Part shown: in pieces, positions 1 to 8,720 of the stretch
Layout of the letters: each line of letters starts with the position of its first letter
Position numbering within the stretch: the stretch's first letter is position 1
Assembly: GCF_002159765.1 (NCBI RefSeq)
Contig: NZ_NFJH01000016.1
Span: 1-38,957 of the forward strand
DNA: 38,957 nucleotides
Direction of reading: 5' to 3'
Source of the DNA: Collinsella sp. An268
GTDB taxonomy: Bacteria > Actinomycetota > Coriobacteriia > Coriobacteriales > Coriobacteriaceae
Notes under the pieces: generated by a model
What the model saw: only the letters and a program-made list of their open reading frames with translations
Told to the model about the DNA's origin: nothing
The model's database searches: none
Translations under genes and position numbers: made by a program

Positions 1-57
1 GGTGAACCCGGCGCCGACGGCCTCGACGGCCAGCGCCCTCGTATCGTCGTCGTACAT
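1..57 (-). CDS. 5' end of an unrecognised protein gene (runs off the left edge)
   Basis: An ATG at 57-55 is preceded by a good ribosome binding site (GGAGG, six bases before the ATG on the minus strand) and opens a frame that runs out of the window. Only 19 residues are visible (MYDDDTRALAVEAVGAGFT), too few to assign a family. It lies beyond the aspS terminator and has its own leader, so it is probably a separate transcription unit. The start call rests on the Shine-Dalgarno sequence; I make no functional call. Confidence 0.55.
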   Translation of the reverse strand, partial: MYDDDTRALAVEAVGAGFT

Positions 58-208
58 GCGGACCTCCGATCCGGACACCCGCGGGTGTCCAACCTTTTGT
101 CCGCATCCCTGAGGGGCTCTAAAAGTGGCGAATCCGCACACGGGAACATACCCGGCGATACCGACTGCAGCATACCCGGCAACGCGCATAGCGCTGTGCC
201 TTTTATGC

Positions 209-247
209 AAAAAGGACCAGATCCGCCCACACGGCAGATCCGGTCCT
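209..247 (-). terminator. Rho-independent terminator of aspS
   Basis: On the minus strand the arms AGGACC and GGTCCT, extended by GATC/GATC past one A-C mismatch, form a hairpin followed directly by five T (213-209). It lies about 60 bases past the aspS stop codon. Confidence 0.85.
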
Positions 248-310
248 GGGGTGTATCGCACACAGGGCGCCTGAACTGAGGCACCACCTTAAAAACCGTG
301 CGGCCCGCGC

Positions 311-2125
311 CTACATCAGGCGAAGACCGACCTCCTTGAGCTGCGCCATCGAGACCTCGCTCGGAGCCGCGCTCATCAGATCGGAGCCGGAGCTCGTCTT
401 GGGGAACGCCATGACGTCGCGAATGGAGTCCACGCCGGCGAGCAGCATGCACACGCGGTCGAGACCGAGCGCGAAGCCGCCCATCGGGGGCGCGCCGAAC
501 TCGAGGGCGTCCATGAGGAAGCCGAACTGCGCGCGAGCGCGCTCCTCGGTAAAGCCCATGAACTCGAGCATCTTGAGCTGGAGGGCGGAATCATGGATGC
601 GCATGCCGCCGCCGCCCGCCTCGAAGCCGTCCATCACGAAGTCGTACGTGCAGCTGCCCATGGCGAGCGGGTTCGTCTCGAGCAGGTCGAGCTCGTCCAC
701 ATGCGGCTGGGTAAAGGGCTGGTGCTCGGCCTCGTAGCGCTTCGTGTCGTCGTCCCAATGGAAGAGCGGGAAGTTGACGACCCAGAGGAAGTCGTGGCCC
801 TCGCGCGGGACGTCCAGGGCGTCGGCCATATGGCTGCGCATGCCGCCCAGGATCTCGTCGGAAAGGAGGCGCGGGCCGGCGGCGAACATCACGAGGTCCC
901 CGGGCTCGACGTCGCAGCGGCGACGCAGCTCGGCCATCTCCTCGTCAGAGAAGAACTTGACGATGGGGCTGTTCATGGACCCGTCCTCGCGGAACGCGAT
1001 CCACGCGAGGCCCTTCGCGCCAAAGGTCTCGGCTACCTTGGCGAGCTTGTCGATCTTCGCCCGCGCCCAGGTGCCGGCGCCCTTGGCGTTGAGCGCCTTG
1101 ACGACATGGCCCTCGGTGTTGGCCGCGCCGGAGAACACCTTGAACGCGGAGTTCTCGAAGACATCGGTCAGGTCGACGAGGTGCATGCCGTAGCGCGTAT
1201 CGGGCTTATCGGAGCCGTAGGTATCCATCGCGTCCCAGTAGCTGATGCGGCGCAGCGGGGTCGGCATCTCGACGCCCACGTGCGCGAACGCGTCGGCGAG
1301 CACGTCCTCGAGCGCACTCATGACGTCGTCTTGGTCGACAAAGGACATCTCGATGTCCACCTGCGTGAACTCGGGCTGGCGATCGGCGCGCAGGTCCTCG
1401 TCACGGAAGCACTTGGCAACCTGGTAGTAGCGCTCCACGCCGCCCACCATGAGGAGCTGCTTGAGCAGCTGCGGCGACTGCGGCAGCGCATAGAAGTTGC
1501 CCGGCTGGATGCGGCTGGGCACGATGAAGTCGCGCGCGCCCTCGGGCGTGGACTTGAAGAGGGCCGGCGTCTCGACCTCCATGAAGGCGCGGTTGTGCAG
1601 CGCGCTGCGGATGGCAAACGTGAAGTCGGAACGGAGCTGCATGCGCGCCATCATCTCAGGGCGGCGCAGGTCGAGGTACCGGTAGCGCAGGCGCGTGTCC
1701 TCGGCGGTCTCGATGCCGTCCTCGATCTGGAAGGGCGGGGTCTTGCTGCGGTTGAGCACCTCGACGCGGTCGACGAGCACCTCGATCTCACCGGTGGGGA
1801 GCTTGGGGTTCACGGTCTCGGCATCGCGGGCAATGACGGTGCCGTGCACGAGGATGGGCCACTCGGGGCGCATGGTCTCAGCGGTGTGGAAAGCCTCGCC
1901 CGCGGCATGCTCGGGGTCGAAGGTGCACTGCGTCATACCCGTGCGATCGCGCAGGTCGCAGAAGATGAGGCCGCCGTGGTCGCGGCGACGCCACACCCAG
2001 CCGGTAAGCGTGACCTCCTCGCCGATGTTCTCGGCGCGGAGCTCGCCCGCCGTGCGGGTGTGAAGCGAATGGATGTCTGCGGGATTGGTAGCGGCTTGGC
2101 AGCCGGCAACGTGGTTATCTGCCAC
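311..2125 (-). CDS. aspS: Aspartate--tRNA ligase (AspRS), bacterial type
   Basis: Charges tRNA-Asp with aspartate in the cytoplasm. The 604-residue product has the usual bacterial AspRS length and order: an N-terminal OB-fold anticodon-binding domain (about 30-125, with GWVWRRRDHGGLIF), then the class II catalytic core split by a GAD insertion. Motif 2 is visible as YYQVAKCFRDEDLRADRQPE near 234-252, and motif 3 near the C terminus as GFALGLDRVCMLLAG, followed by the conserved FPKTSSGSDLM stretch. The start is a GTG at 2125 placed by AGGAGG seven bases upstream; the N terminus is about 20 residues longer than in many AspRSs. The gene is followed by its own terminator, so it is probably monocistronic. 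The RDHGG motif carries the His that is a feature of non-discriminating AspRSs (see findings). Confidence 0.97.
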   Translation of the reverse strand: MADNHVAGCQAATNPADIHSLHTRTAGELRAENIGEEVTLTGWVWRRRDHGGLIFCDLRDRTGMTQCTFDPEHAAGEAFHTAETMRPEWPILVHGTVIARDAETVNPKLPTGEIEVLVDRVEVLNRSKTPPFQIEDGIETAEDTRLRYRYLDLRRPEMMARMQLRSDFTFAIRSALHNRAFMEVETPALFKSTPEGARDFIVPSRIQPGNFYALPQSPQLLKQLLMVGGVERYYQVAKCFRDEDLRADRQPEFTQVDIEMSFVDQDDVMSALEDVLADAFAHVGVEMPTPLRRISYWDAMDTYGSDKPDTRYGMHLVDLTDVFENSAFKVFSGAANTEGHVVKALNAKGAGTWARAKIDKLAKVAETFGAKGLAWIAFREDGSMNSPIVKFFSDEEMAELRRRCDVEPGDLVMFAAGPRLLSDEILGGMRSHMADALDVPREGHDFLWVVNFPLFHWDDDTKRYEAEHQPFTQPHVDELDLLETNPLAMGSCTYDFVMDGFEAGGGGMRIHDSALQLKMLEFMGFTEERARAQFGFLMDALEFGAPPMGGFALGLDRVCMLLAGVDSIRDVMAFPKTSSGSDLMSAAPSEVSMAQLKEVGLRLM

Positions 2126-2282
2126 GGTTCCTCCTTACGATCTGTGCCGCCCCGTGCCGGAACGGGCGGCTGCGTACAGATGTGCCGGACCGCGTAGACA
2201 GCGCGTCCCGGCACGCGAAGCAGAATACTACCATCTGCCGCTGCAACGGGACCGCTCGGGCAGCAATCTAACCGCTTTGGTA

Positions 2283-2318
2283 ACAAAAAAGGACGGCACC
2301 TGGTGAGGTGCCGTCCTT
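2283..2318 (-). terminator. Rho-independent terminator of the HAD phosphatase gene
   Basis: A perfect stem of at least 10 bp (GGACGGCACC with GGTGCCGTCC) and a six-base loop is followed on the minus strand by six T. It starts about 25 bases after the stop codon at 2342. Confidence 0.9.
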
Positions 2319-2341
2319 GGTGGAGCCAGCCGCAGCACACG

Positions 2342-3160
2342 TTACCGCACAAACGGCCACTCCCCTGCCGCGACCTGTTCGATTATCTGCGCCACGGCGT
2401 CGTCGGCACAGGCGCCGATATGCCACCGTGCCGCCGCTGCTGCCTCAGGCGTTGCATTGGCGACGGCAACCGCGTTCTCCACCGCGTCAAACATGGTGAG
2501 GTCGTTGCCTGCGTCGCCAAAGACCACCACCTCATTAAGGCCGATACCCAGGCGGTCACAGAGGTACGTCACGGCGGAGCCCTTGTTCCAGCCCGCGGGC
2601 ATGATGTTGAGGTAGCCGGGCAGCGGAATATCGAAGTCGAGCGCGGACACCGCGTTGTTCAGTCGCGAGCAGAATTCCTCGGTCGTAAGGGCGTCTCCTG
2701 CCATAAAGGCGTTCGCCTTGATGATGGGCCAATCGGGCAGGGCACCCACCACATCGCAGGCCTCCGCGTAGCCGGGCATGCGCTCGGCGAGGTCTACGCG
2801 CTCACCCGCCACGAGCAAGGGGCGCGCCCCGTCGAAACAGATCAAACCCGCGCGAGGAATATCGTTCAGGACGTCGAGCGTCTGCTCGAGTGCCTCGCGC
2901 GGGAGATACTGGGCGGCAATACGCGCACCGCCGTGATAGACCTCGAGCCCGTTGGTGGCGATGCATGTCGAAAAGCACGCCGTGTCGCCCGAAAAAAACG
3001 GGGATATCTGGGCAAAGCCGCGGCCACTCGCAGGACCAACGACTATTCCCGCTTCGCGGGCAGTGTGGAACGCAGCGCGGGTGCGGTCGGACACGCGCGC
3101 AGCACCGCACGGCATGATAGTGTCGTCGATATCGGAAAGGATAAGCTTAATGCGCGGCAT
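2342..3160 (-). CDS. Cof-type HAD-IIB family phosphatase
   Basis: Haloacid-dehalogenase-superfamily hydrolase of the Cof/YbiV group, cytoplasmic enzymes that dephosphorylate sugar phosphates, flavin precursors or PLP; the substrate cannot be read from sequence. The 272 residues show motif I SDIDDT (nucleophile D10, acid D12), motif II around GPASGRG, and motif IV GDAGNDLTMF near the C terminus with the Mg-binding acidic pair. The intervening alpha/beta C2 cap is of the expected size. The ATG at 3160 has AAGGAGG seven bases upstream. The gene has its own terminator and is not obviously co-transcribed with aspS. A second protein of the same family is cut by the right edge of the window. Confidence 0.9.
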   Translation of the reverse strand: MPRIKLILSDIDDTIMPCGAARVSDRTRAAFHTAREAGIVVGPASGRGFAQISPFFSGDTACFSTCIATNGLEVYHGGARIAAQYLPREALEQTLDVLNDIPRAGLICFDGARPLLVAGERVDLAERMPGYAEACDVVGALPDWPIIKANAFMAGDALTTEEFCSRLNNAVSALDFDIPLPGYLNIMPAGWNKGSAVTYLCDRLGIGLNEVVVFGDAGNDLTMFDAVENAVAVANATPEAAAAARWHIGACADDAVAQIIEQVAAGEWPFVR

Positions 3161-3226
3161 GACGTCCTCCTTGACTGGCGTAGGCTGAGCCCAGTATAGC
3201 CGGTCGTCTCTGCCTTAACGCACCGA

Positions 3227-3856
3227 TCAACCCAAGAGCATCTCGGCGAGTGAGGCGCCCCAATAGCCCACAAAGGCACCGATTGCAGCCGCGATCAACG
3301 CCATGCCGATCGTGCGGATGACTCTCATCCAGCGCGGGATGAGCCGCTCGCGGCGACCGCGCTCGGTGTCACGGTCCACCGGCTCCCCATGCCAGAAGGA
3401 AAGGATCTCCTGATAGGTAATGAGGTCGTGGTCGCGCTTGATACGGTCCGCCCATACCTCCGCGAACATGGCGACGCCCCAGAGCACGAGGGCGAGCACC
3501 GCCGTGGGCACGGTCTGCTCAAGCGACCAGTCCCAAACGCCGAGCTGCACGGAAAGCCAAATGAGCGCCGCTACCATAAGCAATATGAAGACAGTCATCA
3601 CGTAGCTCAGGCGCTTCATGGTTTGAACGTCACGGTCGATGGTCTCGGTCATGGTGTCCACATCTCCTTTGATGAGGGAGTCCACGGTCACGTCGAAGAT
3701 ATCGGAGAGCAGAAGCAGGCTCTGGACGTCGGGGTAGGTTTTGCCGTTCTCCCACGAGCTGATCGTCTGGCGGCTCACGTACACGCGCGCCGCGAGGTCG
3801 TCCTGCGACATAGCCTGCGCCGCGCGGAGCTCGCGTATGCGCTGCCCGATTTCCAT
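3227..3856 (-). CDS. XRE-family HTH regulator with C-terminal membrane segments
   Basis: A 209-residue protein with a Cro/CI-type HTH at about 1-60 (QRIRELRAAQAMSQDDLAARVYVSRQTISSWENGKTYPDVQSL) and three hydrophobic segments: LSYVMTVFILLMVAALIWLSV, a second around VLALVLWGVAMFAEV, and a third near the C terminus (GMALIAAAIGAFVGYW). It is therefore probably a DNA-binding regulator tethered to the membrane, an arrangement common in Firmicutes and Actinomycetota; target and signal are unknown. I chose the ATG at 3856 because GGGAGG lies six bases upstream. An in-frame extension to 3934 is possible but its first 26 residues look non-coding. No partner gene shares its strand close by. Confidence 0.87.
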   Translation of the reverse strand: MEIGQRIRELRAAQAMSQDDLAARVYVSRQTISSWENGKTYPDVQSLLLLSDIFDVTVDSLIKGDVDTMTETIDRDVQTMKRLSYVMTVFILLMVAALIWLSVQLGVWDWSLEQTVPTAVLALVLWGVAMFAEVWADRIKRDHDLITYQEILSFWHGEPVDRDTERGRRERLIPRWMRVIRTIGMALIAAAIGAFVGYWGASLAEMLLG

Positions 3857-4153
3857 CGTCCGCCTCCCTTCGATTCCGTCGATGCGACCCTTACGGCCAC
3901 GACCATGCCACGTCGCATCGCATCGTACCATCAAAGGTTCTCGACAAGTGCCTGCATGCCGCCCAAATCGACCGTCAAGAGTTCTTTACACGGCATCTAC
4001 CTGCGCTCTTTTCCAATTCCCACCATCGGCGTAGTCAGTCATCCAACTGCAAGGTATCGCGACAAAAGCGAATCTCTATGCAACCGCCGCCCGAGAACCG
4101 ACGTTTTCTCAATCGCGCACCAAGCAGGCCATGCCTATGGTGGTCAGCTCGCA

Positions 4154-4209
4154 CAAATCTCCATCCGGAAATGTGGTTGTCAACCCCAAATCTCCATCCT
4201 AAAATGTGG
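4154..4209 (+). repeat. Two 23-bp direct repeats, 33 bp apart, upstream of the ATPase gene
   Basis: The first copy (4154-4176) starts CAAATCTCCATCC and ends AAATGTGG; the second (4187-4209) is the same except for two adjacent bases (GG in copy 1, TA in copy 2). The change creates the -10 box of the promoter listed at 4177. The remainder of the 404-base gap 3857-4260 shows no gene; it is more AT-rich than the surroundings. Confidence 0.85.
4177..4205 (+). promoter_or_regulatory. Sigma-70-type promoter of the AAA ATPase gene
   Basis: A TTGTCA -35 box (4177-4182) and a TAAAAT -10 box (4200-4205) are separated by exactly 17 bases. The -10 lies inside the second direct repeat and inside the left arm of the hairpin at 4192-4234. 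The expected start of transcription is near 4212, about 50 bases before the ATG. Confidence 0.65.
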
Positions 4210-4234
4210 GAGACTCACACTTTTTAGGATGGAG
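4192..4234 (+). promoter_or_regulatory. Inverted repeat over the ATPase promoter (candidate operator or leader hairpin)
   Basis: CTCCATCCTAAAA (4192-4204) is matched perfectly by TTTTAGGATGGAG (4222-4234), and pairing continues inwards past one mismatch. The repeat spans the -10 box and the probable start site, so it could bind a regulator as DNA or fold in the 5' leader as RNA. Confidence 0.7.
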
Positions 4235-4260
4235 TTCCCATGGTATGAGAGGAGCGCCGC

Positions 4261-5574
4261 ATGGAGCGACTGCTCATGAACGAACTGATCGCTTGGAAAA
4301 ACCGCACGGGAAGAAAACCGCTCCTGCTGCGCGGTGCGAGACAAACGGGAAAAACCTGGCTTCTTGAAGAATTCGGGCGCCGGGAGTTCACCGATATGGT
4401 CAAGGTCGACTTCATGCTGGATGCCCAGGCGCGCAGCATCTTCGAGCGAGACCTCGACCCCCATCGCATCATTTCTCAAATCGAGCTTCGCTACGGCAAG
4501 CGCGTTGTTCCCGGAGAAACCCTCTTGTTTTTCGACGAAATCCAGGAAGCGCCTCGGGGAATCACCGCCCTCAAGTACTTCTGCGAGCAGGCGCCGGAGT
4601 ATTTCGTCGCAACGGGCGGCTCGTATATGGGCGTCGCCTTAAGAAGGGAGGAGGAGTCGTATCCCGTCGGCAAAGTCGATTTGCTCACCTTGCGCCCCCT
4701 GTGCTTCGAAGAGTTTCTTCGGGCCGTTGCCGGCGCTCCCCTTGCCGACGCCGTCGCATCCGCAGACCTCGACTCCCTGACGCAAGTACAAGATGTGATC
4801 ACCGAACACCTTAAGGACTACCTCGTAGTAGGTGGCATGCCCGAGGTTGTCGCCGCATTTGCTAAGTCACGCGACTACTTCGAGGCACGGCGTCTACAAT
4901 CTCTCATAGTCTCCGACTACGACGCCGATTTCAGCAAACACGCTCCTGCACGACTGCTCGAGCGCATGCGTCTGGTATGGAAGTCGCTTCCCACGCATCT
5001 TTCACGGGAAAATAAAAAGTTTATCTATGGAGCCGTGAGACCAGGGGCTCGAGCGCGCGATTTTGAGGAGAGCATACAATGGCTTTCCGACTACGGTGCG
5101 GTTCATAAGGTCTGCCGAGCGTCGGCGCTGCGTCTTCCTCTAAGTTCGTACCAAGATGAAAGCATCTTCAAGCTGTTCTGCCTTGACGTAGGCTTACTTT
5201 GCGCGCTCTCGGGTCTTGAGCCCTCGGTGGTACTCGATGGATCTCTGCTCTTCACGGAGTTCAAAGGCGCGCTGACCGAGCAATATGTTGCGCAGGAGCT
5301 CCTAGCCCAAGGGCACGATCCTGCCTACTGGTCGTCTGACACGGGCAGGGCCGAGGTCGATTTTGCAGTTCAATCGAAATCGAGTGTGTTGCCTATCGAG
5401 GTCAAGGCAGGAGAGAATCTGCAGTCGAAAAGTCTCCGCGTCGCCTGTGAGAAATTCGCACTTGATAGAGCCGTACGAACATCGCTGAGCAAGTACCGCG
5501 ACGAGGGATGGCTGATCAATATCCCCTTGTGGGCAATCGGCTGCCTAGACAACCTTGCCGCAAAGCGACAGTGA
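4261..5574 (+). CDS. AAA-type ATPase with DUF4143 (archaeal-type ATPase family)
   Basis: A 437-residue ATP-binding protein of the AAA_14/DUF4143 family. Visible: Walker A GARQTGKT (25-32), Walker B LLFFDEIQ (88-95), a sensor-like VATGGSYMG (116-124) and a C-terminal DUF4143 region. Near residues 365-390 the pattern AEVDFAV...LPIEVKAGE resembles the D-ExK core of restriction-endonuclease-like folds. The biological role of the family is unsettled; many gut bacteria carry numerous divergent copies that behave like mobile accessory genes. Codon use and base composition are clearly more AT-rich than in the neighbours, suggesting transfer. The ATG at 4261 follows GAGAGGAG. It is convergent with ppc, and a long inverted repeat lies between the two genes. 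Confidence 0.93.
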   Translation: MERLLMNELIAWKNRTGRKPLLLRGARQTGKTWLLEEFGRREFTDMVKVDFMLDAQARSIFERDLDPHRIISQIELRYGKRVVPGETLLFFDEIQEAPRGITALKYFCEQAPEYFVATGGSYMGVALRREEESYPVGKVDLLTLRPLCFEEFLRAVAGAPLADAVASADLDSLTQVQDVITEHLKDYLVVGGMPEVVAAFAKSRDYFEARRLQSLIVSDYDADFSKHAPARLLERMRLVWKSLPTHLSRENKKFIYGAVRPGARARDFEESIQWLSDYGAVHKVCRASALRLPLSSYQDESIFKLFCLDVGLLCALSGLEPSVVLDGSLLFTEFKGALTEQYVAQELLAQGHDPAYWSSDTGRAEVDFAVQSKSSVLPIEVKAGENLQSKSLRVACEKFALDRAVRTSLSKYRDEGWLINIPLWAIGCLDNLAAKRQ

Positions 5575-5635
5575 AACCTTGCTGAGCAACCTCGAGCGAT
5601 CCTTCATTGATTTTGCACGCACAGCTGTAAACGCA

Positions 5636-5715
5636 GGGCGGGCGGCGTCCCAAAACCTTGTCGAGCGAATTCGCGAAGCGCTGAGTGAGACAAGGTATTG
5701 GGATACCGCCCGCCC
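5636..5715. repeat. Long inverted repeat (27-nt arms) between the convergent ATPase and ppc genes
   Basis: The left arm 5636-5662 (begins GGGCGGGCGG, ends CCTTGTC) is complementary to the right arm 5689-5715 apart from three mismatches, with a 26-base loop that itself contains the palindrome GCGAATTCGC. There is no T tract on either strand, so it is not a standard terminator, though it could act as a bidirectional one. Confidence 0.85.
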
Positions 5716-5742
5716 GGTGGGGACTGCGGATGCAGGCGTGCC

Positions 5743-8550
5743 TTACCCCGTGTTCTGAAGACCTGCCGACACGCCGGTCACGGTCGAGAGGATGAGCGAC
5801 AGGTACTTCGCCTTGGCCTCGGCCGCAAGTTCGTCTTGGTTCTCACGCACCTGGCGGAGCGCGCGCACCTGCGCGAGCGACAACGCGTCCACATAGGGAT
5901 TGCGTACGCGGACGGCGCGGCCGAGCACGCGACGGTGCTCGAGCGGCCACTCGTCACCCACGATCTTGAGCACCCACGAGCGCGTGAGCTGCATCTCGTT
6001 GTAGACCGTCTCGGCAAGGTCGCGGCGGTCTCCGAGCGCTAGGTACATCTTGGCGATACGGCCGTCGGTCTTGGCGATCGACATCTCGATGTTGTCAATG
6101 AACGTCGCAAAGAGAGGCCACTCCTTATAGGCGCGGCGCAAAAGCTCGAGGTCGCCGAGCGCCTCGCACGCGGACCCGAGGCCGTACCAGGCGGCGAGGT
6201 TGATGCGCGCCTGGCTCCACGAGAACACCCACGGGATAGTGCGCAGGTCGTCGAGTGACTGCGCGCCGAGACCGCGCTTGGCGGGGCGGCTGCCGATGGG
6301 CAGGAGGCCCACCTCGGTGAGCGGTGTCACGCACGAGAACCACGGCGCGAAGTCCGGCGTGTGCAGCAGGCTGAGGAACGCCTCGTGCGAGACGCTCGAA
6401 AGCTTACCCGCCATCTCGGCGTAGCGCTCCGTCGCCTCGGTATTGGTGCGCTCGACCGAGGGCGCGGAGTTAAGCAGCGTCGCCGCCGCCACGCTCTCGA
6501 TATGGCGCATGGCGAGCGCCTGGTTGCCGTAGCGCGCAAAGATGACCTCGCCCTGCTCCGTCACCTTGAAGAAGCAGTTGACCGAGCCCGCCGGCTGGGC
6601 CAGCATCGCCTTGTTGGCCGGGCCGCCGCCGCGTCCCACGGCGCCGCCGCGGCCGTGCATGAGCACGAGGTCGATGTCGTTGCGCTTCGCCCATGCGGCG
6701 AGGCGCTCCTGGGCGCGGTGCAGCGCGAGGGTCGCCGTGGTGGGGCCGGCATCCTTTGAGGAGTCCGAGTACCCGAGCATGACCTCAAGCTTGCGGCCGG
6801 TCTCGGCAAGGCGCTTCTGCACGGGCGGCAGCGCGATCATCTCGTCCAGCACGTCGATGCAGCCCTCGAGGTCCTCCAGCTGCTCGAACAGCGGGATGAC
6901 GTCGAGGGTCGGCACGTCCTCGACATGCGCGAAGGCGAGGTTCGCGAGCTCGTACACGTCGGCCACATGCTGCGCGCACTTGGTGAAGGAGATGATGTAG
7001 CGCCGCGCCATCTTCTGCCCGTAACGACGCTGGATGGAACCGATCGCGCGGAACGTGTCGAGCACCTCGCGCGTCATGGGGTCGAGCGGGCCGCGTTCGC
7101 CGTGCAGGCCGTGCTCGCGGATGTCCTCAAGGGCGCGCGTGTGCACGACGGAGTGCTGACGGAACTCCATCTCCACCATGTGGAAACCAAAGCTCTCCAC
7201 CTGCCAGATGAGCGTCTGCACAGGTCCAAAGGCGGCGCGGGTGGCGCCGGCGGCCACAAGCGAGCGCTGCACGACGCGCAGGTCGGCGAGGAAGTCCTCG
7301 GCCGTGCGGTACATCGTGTCGGCGTTGCGGCGCACGGTGGCGTCGAGGCGCGACGCCATGACAAGCATCACGGCGCGATGGGGCTCCGAACCGGAGATCT
7401 CGCGGGCGCGGCTCGTCAGCACCTCGCTCATCTCCACCTGATGGTTCCAGAGGTTGAGCAGCTCCTCGGACGGCTTGGTGTACGCGGCCTCCAGCGTGAG
7501 GTTGCGCCCCACGCGGCGGCACTTGTCGGCGAGCTTCTTCACCATGTGCGTCGAGAACTTGGCAGCCACCTCGCGCGACACCTTGGCGGTGACGTTGGGG
7601 TTGCCGTCGCGGTCGGACCCGATCCAGCTACCGGGGTGGAAGAATGCCGGGCACACGGGCTCGACGCTGCCGGCGAGGTCGCCCATCACCCAGTCGTCGA
7701 AGCGACGGTACACCAGCGGCACGATATCGAACAGCGTGTGATCGAAGATGTCGATGATGGTATCGGCTTCCTCCACCGGCGTCGGCTTCTTGACCGCCGT
7801 CGGGCTCGTGCGCACCAGGGCGTCGATCTCCTGCAGCATATGGCGCTCGTTCTCCACGAGCGCCGAGCCGCCGAGCCGGGGGTGCTCGTCGAGGAGCTCG
7901 GCGATGCGGCGGATCTTGCCCTCGACGGCCTTGCGGCGCGCCTCGGTGGGATGCGCGGTGAAGACCGGGTGGAACTCGAGCTTGCGCAGCAGGGCGTTGG
8001 CCTGCTCGGGACCGACCTCGTCCAGCAGCTGGTGATAGGCAACGGTGAGCTCGTTCGACGGGTCGACGGTGGAGTCGATGTCGACGGCGCGCTCGCGCTC
8101 GCGCAGCTTCTCGACGCGGTAGTTCTCCTCGGTCAGGTTGGCGAGGTGGAAAAACGACGTAAAGGCACGAACGACGACCTGCGCCTGGTCGAAGGGCAGC
8201 GCATCGATGAGCTCGACGGCATGGCGGAACGCCCGGGCGCCGGGAGTGTCCGCCGTGGGCACGCCCTCGTCATCCACCGGCTCGGCCACCGCCTCGGTGC
8301 CGGGGTTGCCCTCGTTGGCACGGATAACGCTGTTGAGCAGCTTGTCGAAGGTCTCGCAGATGACCGGGTCGTACTCCTTGAGCACACGGCGCTCCAGACG
8401 CAGGAAAAGCGCCAGGTTGTCGCGCAAGGACTGCGGGATGTCGATCTCGGTGTAGGCCTCGATGGCAGAATCGGTATCCACTGCGCCCAGCTGATGGGCC
8501 GTCGCCCACACGTGTTTGGCGTCACTCGCCAACGCTGATGATGCGGTCAC
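5743..8550 (-). CDS. ppc: Phosphoenolpyruvate carboxylase
   Basis: Carboxylates PEP to oxaloacetate, replenishing C4 acids for fermentation and biosynthesis; soluble, cytoplasmic. Signatures of the bacterial PEPC family: VFTAHPTEARR with the catalytic His, WIGSDRDGNPNVT, MLGYSDSSKDAGP, the glycine-rich loop LMHGRGGAVGRGGGP, and a C terminus ending in QNTG as in most PEPCs. The 935-residue length is normal. I place the start at the GTG at 8550, which has GAGGGAGG four bases upstream; the longer frame to 8625 lacks a ribosome binding site. It is transcribed in the same direction as hisS upstream, with a 170-base gap, and ends at the long inverted repeat 5636-5715. Confidence 0.97.
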   Translation of the reverse strand: MTASSALASDAKHVWATAHQLGAVDTDSAIEAYTEIDIPQSLRDNLALFLRLERRVLKEYDPVICETFDKLLNSVIRANEGNPGTEAVAEPVDDEGVPTADTPGARAFRHAVELIDALPFDQAQVVVRAFTSFFHLANLTEENYRVEKLRERERAVDIDSTVDPSNELTVAYHQLLDEVGPEQANALLRKLEFHPVFTAHPTEARRKAVEGKIRRIAELLDEHPRLGGSALVENERHMLQEIDALVRTSPTAVKKPTPVEEADTIIDIFDHTLFDIVPLVYRRFDDWVMGDLAGSVEPVCPAFFHPGSWIGSDRDGNPNVTAKVSREVAAKFSTHMVKKLADKCRRVGRNLTLEAAYTKPSEELLNLWNHQVEMSEVLTSRAREISGSEPHRAVMLVMASRLDATVRRNADTMYRTAEDFLADLRVVQRSLVAAGATRAAFGPVQTLIWQVESFGFHMVEMEFRQHSVVHTRALEDIREHGLHGERGPLDPMTREVLDTFRAIGSIQRRYGQKMARRYIISFTKCAQHVADVYELANLAFAHVEDVPTLDVIPLFEQLEDLEGCIDVLDEMIALPPVQKRLAETGRKLEVMLGYSDSSKDAGPTTATLALHRAQERLAAWAKRNDIDLVLMHGRGGAVGRGGGPANKAMLAQPAGSVNCFFKVTEQGEVIFARYGNQALAMRHIESVAAATLLNSAPSVERTNTEATERYAEMAGKLSSVSHEAFLSLLHTPDFAPWFSCVTPLTEVGLLPIGSRPAKRGLGAQSLDDLRTIPWVFSWSQARINLAAWYGLGSACEALGDLELLRRAYKEWPLFATFIDNIEMSIAKTDGRIAKMYLALGDRRDLAETVYNEMQLTRSWVLKIVGDEWPLEHRRVLGRAVRVRNPYVDALSLAQVRALRQVRENQDELAAEAKAKYLSLILSTVTGVSAGLQNTG

Positions 8551-8654
8551 GTTGCCTCCCTCTGTGTGCGTACAACGGCTCCCATTATAGGCACGCAGGA
8601 GAAGCGGAAACGCAGGCGTTACCAAAGAACGACGTTCTCCGCAAGAAAAACTGT

Positions 8655-8694
8655 GCAGACGGCGGCAGGCCTTCGGCAGACGGCGGTGCAGACG
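8655..8694. repeat. Short direct repeats GCAGACGGCGG between hisS and ppc
   Basis: GCAGACGGCGG occurs at 8655-8665 and 8676-8686, and a partial third copy GCAGACG at 8688-8694. On the minus strand a run TTTTTCTTG follows (8649-8641), so the block may belong to the end of the hisS transcript, but I could not draw a convincing terminator stem. Confidence 0.6.
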
Positions 8695-8720
8695 CCTAGA
8701 GTCTTGGCAGTCCCGGGCGC

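Noticed and set aside
593-2197. Plus-strand open frame of 534 codons opposite aspS
   Set aside because: Antisense to AspRS with no recognisable motif.
6925-8538. Plus-strand open frame of 537 codons opposite ppc
   Set aside because: Shadow of the PEP carboxylase gene; composition typical of antisense high-GC frames.
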